Shown one piece after another: positions 1 to 8,216 of a stretch of 21,191 bases of DNA (positions are counted from its first letter, which is position 1; each line of letters opens with the position of its first letter). Under the pieces are notes generated by a model that saw only the letters and a list, made by a program, of their open reading frames with translations, made no database searches and had not been told where the DNA came from. The position numbers and the translations under genes were made by a program. Source of the DNA: Hypsibius dujardini (Eukaryota; Tardigrada; Eutardigrada; Parachela; Hypsibiidae); contig LRSR01008624.1 of the NCBI GenBank assembly GCA_001579985.1, positions 1 through 21,191 on the forward strand. The letters run 5' to 3'.

Positions 1-22
1 CTGATAAAATACAACTGCAGCG

Positions 23-457
23 ATGAATACACTAAGAATTGTGCTCCTGATTGCTCTCTTGCTACAGGTACGAAATTTGCGGGTAGTTATTTCCCCCCTA
101 TATCATTTTTATTTTTATTTTATTTTAATTTATTTTATTTTTTATTATATTATGATTTATTTTGTTTTATTTTATTTTATTTTATTATAACTTTTTTTCT
201 CCCTACAGCATAACTATTTTTATTTTTGTGATTCACGTTTTGTGTTTATGTCTATACAGGCTTGTTTTGTTGTGGTGGAGTCGGCTCGGACTTTTCGATT
301 CCGCTGTAGCAGGGAGTTGAGTGACCGGCGGTGTGACCGGATGTGCGACCGTGAGTCCGGAAGTCCGAGGGGCGAATGCGAATATCGGCGCCACGAACGC
401 GCTTGTACTTGCGGAAGATTCCGCGAATTCAACGGACCTCGTGAATTCAATGGTTGA
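23..457 (+). CDS. Defensin-like secreted six-cysteine peptide (two exons: 23-67 and 260-457)
   Basis: Exon 1 starts at ATG 23 and encodes 15 residues (M-N-T-L-R then a leucine/isoleucine/valine run). It ends at a strong donor, CAG|GTACGA, at 67/68. Exon 2 starts after TATACAG at 260 in phase 0 and stops at TGA 455-457. The spliced product has 80 residues. Residues 1-24 form a signal peptide ending V-V-V-E-S-A, a good signal peptidase site. The mature part has 56 residues, 15 arginines and a net charge of about +5. Its six cysteines (codons at 305, 332, 344, 377, 404, 410) are spaced C-x8-C-x3-C-x10-C-x8-C-x-C, the CxxxC...CxC signature of CS-alpha-beta defensins. A second acceptor (CCCTACAG|CAT, exon from 209) keeps the same frame but would add 17 residues inside the signal peptide core. 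Two paralogous exons lie at 8217 and 15190. The role as a secreted antimicrobial or other effector peptide is inferred; the exact family is not identified. Confidence 0.68.
100..196. repeat. Low-complexity T/A-rich intron tract (TTTTA-type repeats)
   Basis: Nearly 100 bases of degenerate TTTTA/TTTAT repeats lie inside the intron of the peptide gene and end in the pyrimidine tract before CCCTACAG at 201-208. Units 3 and 4 have a different, non-repetitive sequence here (around 8030-8170 and 14990-15130), so the tract is private to unit 1. Confidence 0.7.
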
Positions 458-852
458 TCGGAGGAGAAAATCGGATTTTGATCAAGACGAATTTTTTCGG
501 GTTTCCTCAACTTCTTAGCGTACAGTGGTTATACGCCGAATTTTCACAAGAAACCATGAAGTATGTGTCTATATGTATAGAAAAGGTACTTCCGGGTTCG
601 CGGAGGCGCCACGAACCAAGCCACGCCTATAACAGTGCTAGCTGGCCAATCAACGAAAGGCGCACAGAAAACGTCCGCAGCGCCGCCTGACGTTCGTGCT
701 AACAATCCCTGACGATTTCGTGGGAGTCAGTGTTGCTGTTTAGGTGTTAACGTTTCCAAATATAGTTTTAAAAAATTACCATGCGATGATATTAGATAGA
801 ATACGTTGTTTTACAAATATCTGAACAAAATGGCGCATTTTCAATAATCTTA
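458..852 (+). other. Spacer between the convergent peptide and F-box genes, unit 1
   Basis: No gene is supported here. The stretch corresponds to 5139-5430 (with part of 4735-4890) in unit 2, 8415-8830 in unit 3 and 15376-15850 in unit 4. It contains the promoter-like block described separately. Relative to the other copies unit 1 has lost about 60 bp near 555, where they carry a CATA/TATG-rich palindromic patch. Confidence 0.55.
576..655. promoter_or_regulatory. Conserved promoter-like block, unit 1 copy
   Basis: An A/T-rich TATAGAAAA is followed by ACTTCCGG (ETS-like; CCGGAAGT on the - strand), the shared GGCGCCACGAACCAAGCCACG and a CCAAT at about 645-649. The same motif order is kept in all four cassettes. 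No transcript start is visible. The function is inferred from motif content and conservation only. Confidence 0.3.
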
Positions 853-947
853 CAAGACTTTGTTTTGGTGGGCTAAAAAAGCCCCCGCACCTTAAGAAGG
901 TTAGGGGGAACCAACAATATGTAACAGTGTTTGTCCGACGTTTGGTA
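853..947. mobile_element. Insertion of ~95 bp private to unit 1
   Basis: Units 2, 3 and 4 read directly from the ...ATCTTA-type sequence to ...TGAATACAA. Unit 1 has about 95 extra bases between two TA dinucleotides (851-852 and 946-947). A small GGGCTAAAAAAGCCC hairpin lies at about 871-885. The ends show no convincing inverted repeat, so the family is unknown. Confidence 0.4.
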
Positions 948-966
948 CATGAATACAACTCGGAAG

Positions 967-1045
967 ATGCGAGAGGACCGACTGAAAACTCTCCTCGGTA
1001 AACTCACTTTTCCGGTTAAGGCGGATGGCTCTCAGATCAATAAAG
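967..1045 (-). pseudogene. Truncated F-box-family last exon, unit 1
   Basis: On the - strand the exon begins after a TTTAAG|C acceptor at 1045 and reads F-I-D-L-R-A-I, then S-E-F-T-E-E-S-F-Q-S-V-L-S-H-L. It then breaks off at about 967. There the sequence jumps to a block that in the other units lies several hundred bases further left, just after ATACAACNCGGA. The deletion removed the remaining ~55 codons of the exon and its stop. Homologous exons are at 6214-6439, 9375-9624 and 16013-16283. Confidence 0.7.
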
Positions 1046-1318
1046 CTTAAAGTAGGAAATCAATTGGGATGTAAGTCACTGGATGTACACTTTTTGCCAG
1101 AAAGATTGGGACGCTCGATTTGTCAAGAGGCAATTTGTTACCACAAGGTTGTAGGATATACAAAAACGTTTAGAACCAGTTTTAAATACTTCAAAATGGG
1201 AAGTCTCCTTTGTTGCCAATTTTCTCAATGACCATATTGCCAGATAAGCCAGGCAAATGCATGACGATGATCGGAAGCGGAAGATTACGCCAAGGACAAT
1301 TTCCTTGTTAGCAGTAAC

Positions 1319-1773
1319 CTAACAAGGAAATGAGACCAATCTGGACGGCGAATTCCTTTATATCTGTTTGCTGTTACCGATGCACTCTTGCCTGGTCTCT
1401 TCGATTCCGCCGAGAAAATCGGCACAAAACCAGAACTACTATTTTAAATTAAATAAAAACTGACCAGTAATAGTATATAGAGGGCGCTGTCTATGTTACT
1501 GAAACATGTATTAATTGATTATTTGATTTTGAACGGACTGATCGATTGAATAAACGCAGACACATTTTATTAATTGATTAATTCACAGGGAAGGTAACAT
1601 AGACAGCGCCCCCTACATACCACCACTGGTCAGTTTTTATTTATTTAAAATAGTAGTTCTGGTTTTGTGCCAATTTTCTCGACGGAATCGAAGAGACCAG
1701 GCAAGAGTGCATCGGTAACAGCAAACAGATATAAAGAAATCCGCCGTCCAGATTGGTCTCATTTCCTCGTGAG
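1319..1773. mobile_element. Foldback MITE, copy 1 (455 bp, ~180-bp arms)
   Basis: The left arm 1319-1499 and right arm 1594-1773 are near-perfect reverse complements, separated by a 94-base asymmetric loop. The outer end reads CTAACAAGGAAATGAGACC. Unit 3 has the empty site around 10305-10320. A second copy lies at 17916-18363 in the opposite orientation, judged from the loop. It has no transposase, so it is non-autonomous. Superfamily is unassigned because the target duplication is unclear. Confidence 0.88.
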
Positions 1774-2664
1774 TTACAACCCGGGAAATTTATGAAGTAT
1801 GGAGCAGTTCTTGGAGTTTGAATTAAGAGCTTTGTGGATCTAATGGGCAGTTTGTAAGAGTGATGAAAAGCTGGAACGAGTTTTGCGAGGCATCTCTCTT
1901 TAGAAGAGTTAAGGTTAATTGTAAGGAGCAGTGGGAGGAAAAATGAGGGTAAAAAGTGTTGCAGCTAGAGCTAGATAGATGAATTTTATTCCAAAAGGCC
2001 TACGACCACCACCTATGCGGCATAATTTTATTACTGGAACATTTTTGGGATTCCAAATTGGAAGTGGAGTTTGTTGTTAAATGATTTAGGGAGACGACCC
2101 TGCCTGATAATGAATTTGAAAAAAAAGCAGTGTAGCTGTTCACCTTCGGTTTCGTATTTCCTAATGTTATCTATTTGTTTCTGTCTATTTGATTATGGCT
2201 GACATTTGCTTTTTGGAACGCTCCATGTGGCAACTCAGTTTATGCTGAGCTAAAAAGCTTTATTCTAATAAATTCATATACATCAAGGGGTAAAACGCTG
2301 CCCTGATATTAAATTTTGGCAACAAATTTCATTATATGCAGGCCCGAAACTTTTTGATTTATTTAACTCGGACTTTCTCTCCCGTAATTAATTACATACT
2401 TACTTTTCTCAATATTTCGAGGACTTTTCTTAAGCCCTTGAGTGTAAAACCTTACTCCAATCCGCGCTATCCACACGCACCCGCTCCCATTTCCGTGTTA
2501 CCATTTGCCAAGATATTCCTTTAATTGTCCCTTTTAGAACTGGGCCTCTCCGCCGCGAGTCATATCTTCTAAAATTATATGATGAGACTTGGTTCTCAGG
2601 GTGAAAACATTGGTGGCAACATTGGTTACTCTAGTGATTAATCTCGTTTTAGAATTGCGCGGCT
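1774..2664. other. Intron-derived cassette sequence, no gene seen (unit 1)
   Basis: This corresponds to 10310-10915 of unit 3, which lies in the second intron of the F-box gene, plus a block (1905-2215) kept in unit 4 but deleted from unit 3. Short open frames here are not shared between the copies. Confidence 0.5.
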
Positions 2665-2785
2665 ACACGTGGCAGAAACCTTGCGCTAACCGAGTTAAGC
2701 CATTACACTCATTTGTTGAAAGGCTCTGCTGCACAGCCCGAGTTAAAATGCTTGATTCGGTTAGCGCAAGGTTTTTGTCACGTGT
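2665..2785. mobile_element. 121-bp near-palindromic MITE
   Basis: The arms 2665-2693 and 2757-2785 match at 27 of 29 positions when reverse-complemented, including an uninterrupted 18-bp core (AAACCTTGCGCTAACCGA). CACGTG lies at both outer ends. Unit 3 has an uninterrupted site (10915-10940), so it is an insertion. The family is unassigned. Confidence 0.75.
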
Positions 2786-2852
2786 GAACATGCACTGTAG
2801 CAGCCACAACCAGATCCCGTATTAAAGCGCCGTTTTCTCGCGAGGTTCATGA

Positions 2853-3237
2853 CAGGGATTATTTTAGTGTGTGACATTACGCTAAACGTGTGAGATTGAA
2901 GCGATTTGTGTGAGATTAAATGGCCTTAATGTTACACATTTTTTTGGAATCTTCAACTAAAAGTTTTAACGTGAAAGAAAGCCTGAAAATTATTTGGTAA
3001 AAGGGTACATGCACTGCAGTACTGAAGCCGCTGCAGTCTTGTGCGCAGCCAATCTCTCAAATCCAATGTAAACCCGATTCAAGCTATTGCACTCGGTAAT
3101 GCATACCACCGCTGCACTAACCGAGGCAAATGGCTCGATTCGGTCAACAGAAGTTTCAACGAGTGCGCGCAGCACGAGCTTAAAAGAATTTTGACCGGAT
3201 TTGTGTTACATTAAAAATCCCCTTAAAATAATCCCTG
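2853..3237. mobile_element. hAT-type MITE (385 bp) with exact 8-bp target duplication
   Basis: The ends are CAGGGATTATTTTA and TAAAATAATCCCTG, exact inverted repeats of 14 bp. The element is flanked by GTTCATGA at 2845-2852 and again at 3238-3245. Unit 3 shows the empty site GTTCACGA inside F-box exon 2. The 8-bp duplication and CAGGG ends fit the hAT superfamily. No transposase is encoded. Confidence 0.9.
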
Positions 3238-3585
3238 GTTCATGATATGGTCCGGAGCATCGCACAAAACGAATTTCGGAACACGGCATCAGTGACTGCT
3301 TGTTCCAGCACTCACGCATAGGCTGCAACAAACCCGGCGAACGGGCGGGGCACACATACTGAAAGAATCCGGGCCACACTTCAATTTGATATAGTGTGTA
3401 TATATTACAATCTTCCGATTGCGGTCTGTTCGGAAAAATAATTCCAGCAGTGGAAGATGTGATAAGGAGTGACAGGAAGCGAAACAACCATTCATGACCA
3501 CATTCATCCTTATTTAATCCTTGCGACGGTAAGGAGGAATGTCTTCCATGCCGATACACAACCGTGGGCGCAGGAGCTCTCAACC
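3238..3585 (-). pseudogene. F-box gene exon 2 remnant, unit 1
   Basis: This is the - strand homologue of unit 3 exon 2, still 125 codons open but reduced by deletions. About 191 bp (unit 3 positions ~11005-11195) are missing next to the hAT insertion, and smaller gaps occur near 3325-3345. The upstream end lacks the splice acceptor and the F-box C-terminal half. The unit 1 sequence jumps from GGCGCAGGAG straight to CTCTCAACC, as if deleted between two AGGAG repeats. Exon 1 is also missing from this unit. The remnant cannot encode an F-box protein. Confidence 0.72.
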
Positions 3586-3998
3586 AGGGGCTTGTTCAGG
3601 ACCCTTACAATTTGAACCAGGAACAATTACGGTATTGTTAGGGAGTGGGCAAATGTGCAAAGAGCATTTTTTCCAACACAGAACCCATAATTCGGCTAAA
3701 ATTACCGGAAGCCCCGAAAATGGCGCAACATTTTTTTTTAAAATCGGAACAATTGGTCAATGCACGATTCTGTTCCACTTATGGACTTCAATGACTTGCG
3801 AACCGATTAAAACCACGAACCCTAACTTACTAGCATAAACAAATGACGCGCTATGCGGTGCAGACTACGGAAAGAGTTATCGGGCACAATTAAAGTGGTT
3901 TTTTTTAGATACTTCACAGTTTGCGTCGGTTAAAAAATGCAAAACCGCAACCGCGTTGCAGACCGCGAGCAATCCAAAACCCTACCGCCGCGGACCGC
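3586..3998. other. Degenerate F-box intron 1 sequence, no gene seen
   Basis: The part 3590-3710 matches 11680-11910 of unit 3 but has only one copy of the 39-bp element that is triplicated there. The rest (3711-3998) has no visible counterpart and no supported gene. Confidence 0.45.
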
Positions 3999-4221
3999 CA
4001 GTGGCGGATTGAGGTCGCCCAGGAGGGGATTGCAAGCTTGCTGGAGGGAGTGGCAACAAAATTTCCTATCCCCTCGGCCCGGCGAGGGTCAACGCTTAAC
4101 ATAAAAAGCGTAACATTTCTCCCCCTCAAGAACCGAGCGAGCGGGTGGAGACAAATCATATTGGACCCTTGGGGGGGGGGTGGGCAAAGGCCTGGTCGGC
4201 CTAACGGTCAATCCGCCACTC
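3999..4221. mobile_element. MITE with CAGTGGCGGATTGA ends, unit 1
   Basis: The left end CAGTGGCGGATTGA (3999) and the right end TCAATCCGCCACT (4208-4220) are inverted repeats. A related copy with the same shared interior phrases (AGGGGATTG, AAGCTTGCTGGAG, CGGCCTAACGG) is at 12260-12384. The CAGTGGCG end resembles hAT elements. No target duplication is visible. The interior contains a run of ten Gs near 4171. Confidence 0.7.
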
Positions 4222-4728
4222 CCCCTTGGTCCTGCTTTGATGGTTCCTGGTTCCGACAATCCGACTTGTAAGTTATAAAGACACTGCAAACAGTCATTTC
4301 CTCGAAAGCAATAAAGATGGAAATTAATTCGAGTCTATAAAAACCAGTTTAAGAGAAAAACGTTTTCTAATAAGGATAAAGGATAGAGAAAATGCAGTAG
4401 CACGATAAAAATTCTTACAGTATGCTTGTGTGCGCCGTTTTTATTACCCCCTAACCCCAACTACTGCTATTTACTTTTCGGAATCATCTTTACCCGGTTG
4501 AGAATGCTTTTGAGACAAATCTAGAACTGTCATTTCTCGGTCTGACCCCGCTGACCCCACTGCTTCAAAATTGTTGTTGTTGTTGGAATGTCTGTTCATG
4601 TGAGCATCTATTACAGGCCGAAAACTGAAATTTTATCTACACCTCGAAAAATGACAGACAAAAACCAATGCCAGACTCGATCTCAATAATGGCTCAGGTC
4701 AATCGGAGCCATTACCGGTCAATCCGAT
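4222..4728. other. End of unit 1 and junction to unit 2
   Basis: The part 4310-4516 matches the F-box 5' region of unit 3 but reads directly from a TCTTACA-type donor context (~4410) to GTGTGCGCCGTTTTT (~4430). This omits the ~530 bp that carry exon 1 in unit 3. The part 4517-4728 has no match elsewhere in the window and no supported gene. Confidence 0.5.
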
Positions 4729-4898
4729 CGGTTGATCGGAAAAAAAAGTTGGATTTTGATCAAAATGAATTTTTTCAGGTTTCCTCAACTTTTTAGCGTG
4801 CAATGGTTTATGCGCCTAACTATTACACCAACCATGCCATAGCTTCTATCATGGGATGTATGGCATAGGATTATCGGATTTCAAGTGGCTAAGCTACG

Positions 4899-5103
4899 CA
4901 GTGGCGCGCCGAGCTTTGGTTTGAGGGTTTTTTTTAAATTTTTTATTGTATCGGAAATATTTCCGTTAGAACGTAAGCGGGGGAGTATTGCATGACAATT
5001 CTCAATCATGGTGTTTTTCTCTGAATGGGGGACCCTTAGGGCCCATTTTTTACTTTCGAGGGGGGTTGTAGATCAACAAAGCACCCCCCTCGGCGCGCCA
5101 CTG
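4899..5103. mobile_element. hAT-type MITE (205 bp) with exact 8-bp target duplication
   Basis: The ends CAGTGGCGCGCCGAG (4899-4913) and its exact complement (5089-5103) are 15-bp terminal inverted repeats. AAGCTACG occurs directly on both sides (4891-4898 and 5104-5111). Units 3 and 4 show the empty site (GGTGGCTACGCTACGG near 8550). The features fit a non-autonomous hAT element. Confidence 0.92.
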
Positions 5104-5139
5104 AAGCTACGGCACTGAAGTTTGTGTGTATGTAAAAAC

Positions 5140-5222
5140 ACATAAAAAAAGACTTCCGGTTTCGCGGAGGCGCCACGAACCAAACCACGCCCACAGCAGG
5201 GCTCGTTGGCCAATCGACGAAA
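5140..5222. promoter_or_regulatory. Conserved promoter-like block, unit 2 copy
   Basis: The block contains CATAAAAAAA, ACTTCCGG, GGCGCCACGAACCAAACCACGCCC and GGCCAATC. On the - strand this reads ATTGG, GGGCGTGG, CCGGAAGT and a T-rich TATG. These resemble CCAAT, KLF/GC-box and ETS sites. This copy retains all of them except a perfect TATA. The function is inferred. Confidence 0.32.
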
Positions 5223-5544
5223 GCCGCACAGAAAACGACCGCAGCGCCGCCTGATGGTCATACCGACAATCGTGGACGATTTCGTTGGATTCTCTCGTCA
5301 GTCTCAACGTTGTTGAGTAGGTGTTGCAGTAACGTTTTTAAATATAAAATCAAAAACATTACCCTGAAATGATATCAGACAGAATATGTTTCACAAATAT
5401 CTGAATAAAACGGTCCATTTTCAGTCATCTTAATACATGAATACAATCCGGAGGAGGTTGTGGCGATGTTGCTATTTAACATGCTGTGCGAATGTGTTTA
5501 TAAAATTAAAATATAAATACAGTGAAACTTCTGAGATTCGAACG

Positions 5545-5669
5545 ACGTCACAGTGTCAGTTTCTACTTTACTGTCTCAAACTCCAAACCAGCAACGGCCG
5601 GCTGAGTGCGACGTCGCAGTGTCAGTTTCTACTTTGCTGTCTCAAACTTGCAGCGGCTGGCTCAGTGCG
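5545..5669. repeat. Two-copy tandem duplication, 66-bp period
   Basis: A segment starting ACGTCACAGTGTCAGTTTC (5545) is repeated from 5611 with a few changes. Unit 3 has a single, slightly shortened copy near 8945-9000, so the duplication is private to unit 2. Confidence 0.8.
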
Positions 5670-6213
5670 AGCCATTGACATTTCACATTTCGAACTGAAA
5701 TGAAATGAACTAAACTTTTTTATAGAAAAACTCACGTGACCGTTCGAATTTCAGGACTTGAACTGCAGCATATTGGCTCTCGACCTGAGTTGAAAAAATA
5801 TGTGAAAAAGCGCAGCCATGTCTTCGGGATTTCAGATAAAATAACACTACTGGTTAGGTCATCCAACTGGAAGTTGTATAGTTAACAAGTTTACTATAAT
5901 CAAATAGCTGTAATGATTGGATATGAGGATTTGTTGGGCGTGGTCCAAAAATACATTCTATTGACAAGAAAAAGGCCTTTGTTTAATTTAAATGACATTT
6001 TAAAACTATTTAAGCAACAACAATTGTGAAATTGCGCACGGTTACTGACGAGAAAGGAAAATAAGGAGACATGAAAAGCAGCACGCTATTAATAAGCAAA
6101 AGAATCTTCTAGAAACGATGGTTTAAAATATGCATTTGATGGGAAATGCACCGGACGTCCAGGTACTGTCCAAAATGCCGCGATGGGTCAATCGGCCTGC
6201 AGCATTTGAATCA
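5670..6213. other. Cassette spacer 3' of the F-box gene, unit 2
   Basis: No gene is supported. Patches match unit 3 (9000-9370) and unit 4 (15870-16010), for example the block around TGATGGGAAATGCACCGGACGTCCAGG. Both copies run antisense into the F-box 3' end. Confidence 0.45.
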
Positions 6214-6439
6214 TTAAGCTTCATGAATATCGGTGGCTAAAGTTCCTTCGTCAAGGTCGTTCTCGAAGCGGTACAGGTACCTGCCGATTAAGGTCTCGCA
6301 GCGGGAAACCAAAAACCGCAAGCAAATGTACACAAAGTGTGGGAGATTGGGCCAGGCCAGGTGCGAGAGGACCAACTGATATTTCTCCTCGGTAAACTCA
6401 CTGTCCGGGTTGACTTGAATGACTCTCAGATCGCTCAAT
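6214..6439 (-). pseudogene. F-box-family last exon, unit 2 (orphan exon)
   Basis: The exon starts after a TTTTTCCGCTTCAG acceptor at 6439 in the same phase as unit 3 and is open for 75 codons to its stop at 6214. It shares the family phrases D-L-R-V-I, E-F-T-E-E, L-S-H-L-A-W, N-L-P-H-F-V-Y, Y-L-Y-R-F and D-L-D-E-G-T-L. The C-terminus differs from unit 3 after T-L-A-T because of an indel. The upstream exons of this cassette copy are absent, cut off at the mariner, so it is most likely a stranded exon even though it is not itself interrupted. Confidence 0.65.
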
Positions 6440-6727
6440 CTGAAGCGGAAAAACAATTGAGATGAAATTCTCTGGGCGTACATTATTCGCCAGAAAAATC
6501 GGGACGCTCGATTTGTCCGAAGGCGATTTGTTCCACAAGACTGCAGGCTATACAAAAATAGATCTAAATCAGTTTTAAATTTTTGAAAATGGAAGGTCTC
6601 CTTTATTGCCAATTTTCCCAATGGCTTTATTGACAGATAAACCAGGCAAGTGCATGACGATAATCGGAAGGGGAAGATTATACCCGTCACAGTGGTGTAA
6701 TTCCCTTGTTAGCAGTAGCCTAAGTAA

Positions 6728-8019
6728 CAGAGGTTAAACCACTTGATGGTGCTCAGTGACTCATATTCACACCTGTACAGGGCGCTTTATTTGATTTCCA
6801 AATCTCATAAACCCAACACGTGCTCCACTCAATTTCACATGTGTGATATATTTCTTGTCTCATTTGGATGCAAAGATAGGTCGCAAACTAGATTTGGGTC
6901 TGCGGGAGTCTATTTTGACATTGGTCAGTTTGAAATATTCATCCAGAAAAACTGTAGAAGCATTGAAGGTCAAGAATATCGTTGTTTTTCAGAGAGCAGT
7001 ATCTAATCTCATCAGGAAAAATAACAACAAGGCAGCCGGAAGTGATAGTGCACTGTTGTCGATGAAACCCCCTGGCTCCCCGAAACTCCGAACTCCTAGT
7101 CTGGTGGCTGCCATTGAAAAGGACCTTTCAGGACCGAATCCGCTGACTCGTTCTGCGTTATCCTTGAAGTACGGTGTGTCGGCTACAACTATTGCTCGCG
7201 TCATTAACCAGGATTTGGAGGGGAAGGTGCAAAAAAAGTGCCGTGTTCATGTCCTGTCGAACAAGCAGGCTAAACAACGGCTGGATCGAGACCTAAGGTT
7301 CCTGCGCTACATCAACGGCTGAAAGTGGAAGAATGTTATCACCATTGATGAGGCCTGGGTTTATCTGACTGACGTTAACGGAATCCGCAAGATTTACTAC
7401 GAGTTTCGGGGAGAACGGAGTCCGGAAAGTTGGACAAAATTCTGGAAGGAATCTCACCCCAAGGGCGTCATGTTTGTAGCCGGCGTTTACTCCCGTGGAA
7501 AAACTGCGATCCGCTTCGTCAAATCCGGAGCAAAAATCAACAGTGAGTACTACATCCAACATGTTTTGAAGCCGCTTTTCAAGAACGACATTCGGAAACT
7601 ATTTCCGGGAGAGCTTATCAACAAGGTCGTCTTCCACCATGACAGTGCTCCAGCGCACTCTTCCGGAATCACCCAAGAATGGCTTCGAAATTCCGGAATC
7701 AAGTTCATCCGAAAGAACACTGGATGGGTAATAGCCCTGACCTGGCCCCCATGGATTTTTGTGTGAATGGTCTGTTTAATTGGGAATTGTTTGACCACGC
7801 TGCCACTACAGTGGCAGGTTTGAAACGGGTTATGCGAAAGGTGTGGTCGAATTTAAACCAAGGTAAAATTAATAACGCTTTGCGATCCTGGCCGAAACGT
7901 GTTAAACTTATGATAGAGAGGCAGGGGCTTCAAATCGAGCATGTTTTGAAAATTTTGAAGTGAAATTGTGCACGCGGGAATTAAAATAAAAACTGAGCAC
8001 CATCAAGTGGTTTAACTTG
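6728..8019 (+). mobile_element. mariner-family element (~1.29 kb) with 25-bp terminal inverted repeats
   Basis: The exact inverted repeats lie at 6733-6757 and 7992-8016, beginning GTTAAACCACTTGATGGTGC. A few further bases extend outward to TA dinucleotides (6725-6726 and 8020-8021), in line with TA target duplication. Between them lies one decayed transposase gene. Length and organisation fit Tc1/mariner elements. The element sits exactly at the border of cassette units 2 and 3. Confidence 0.92.
6843..7963 (+). pseudogene. mariner transposase, DD37D type, inactivated
   Basis: The enzyme would cut and paste the surrounding element. An N-terminal helix-turn-helix region (R-E-S-I-L-T-L..., about 6900-7010) and a second one (S-A-L-S-L-K-Y-G-V-S, ~7150-7200) precede the catalytic domain. 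The three catalytic aspartates are visible: T-I-D-E-A-W (7347), H-H-D-S-A-P-A-H (7641) and S-P-D-L-A-P-M-D (7754). Allowing for the frameshift, 37 residues separate the second and third, the DD37D spacing known for the maT-like branch. Defects are an in-frame TGA at 7319-7321, a one-base loss near 7728 and no good ATG start (a frame change is likely near 6840). The reading frame ends with a normal C-terminus at 7963. It is non-functional as it stands. Confidence 0.9.
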
Positions 8020-8134
8020 TAGTGAATAGAATCAATCACAGTAAATTATTATCAGCTGGATAACTCGTTTTCGACGATTTCACCGGCTTTCGGTAAAACT
8101 CGATTTCTGAGCAAAAGTGAAACTGGTCGGTTCC

Positions 8135-8141
8135 TATAAAA
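8135..8141 (+). promoter_or_regulatory. TATA-like motif upstream of the unit 3 peptide exon
   Basis: TATAAAA sits in a ~130-bp block (8040-8170) that is nearly identical in unit 4, where the same motif is at 15100-15106, and absent from unit 1. It lies between where the signal peptide exon should be and exon 2, so its use as a promoter is doubtful. Confidence 0.25.
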
Positions 8142-8216
8142 TTCACGCTTTATCATAAACAAAGTTCCCTATAGTTTAACTTTTTTTATTCATTTTTTGT
8201 TTTTATGAATGTACAG

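Larger units (their letters stand above)
1..4516 (+). repeat. Duplicated cassette, unit 1
   Basis: This copy matches unit 3 colinearly, with many indels, from about 202 to 4516. Clear anchors are the peptide exon (260-457 with 8217-8414), the spacer ending near 850, the F-box last exon (967-1045), the intron block 2215-2660 (with 10445-10915), F-box exon 2 (3238-3585 with 10985-11625) and the block 4390-4516 (with 13030-13060 plus 13590-13694). Similarity to unit 3 stops just after the shared GAGAATGCTTTT. The block 1960-2110 also matches unit 4 at 16610-16785 but is missing from unit 3. The left limit is uncertain because 68-200 is a low-complexity stretch not shared with the other units. 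Confidence 0.75.
4729..6724 (+). repeat. Duplicated cassette, unit 2 (partial)
   Basis: Similarity to the other units starts at GGTTGATCGGA, the very stop codon region of the peptide exon, and runs through the spacer and the F-box last exon to GCAGTAGCCTAA. The peptide gene and everything upstream of the F-box last intron are missing. The right edge abuts the mariner element. Confidence 0.72.

Noticed and set aside
220-510. A 96-codon - strand frame, with similar frames at 8186-8407 and 15192-15428
   Set aside because: It is antisense to the peptide exon. It stays open only because the copies differ by multiples of three. It has no signal, domain or splice context, whereas the + strand has the cysteine pattern and splice sites.
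3921-4289. Long open frames on both strands
   Set aside because: They cross a MITE with G and C runs and are not shared with the unit 3 copy.
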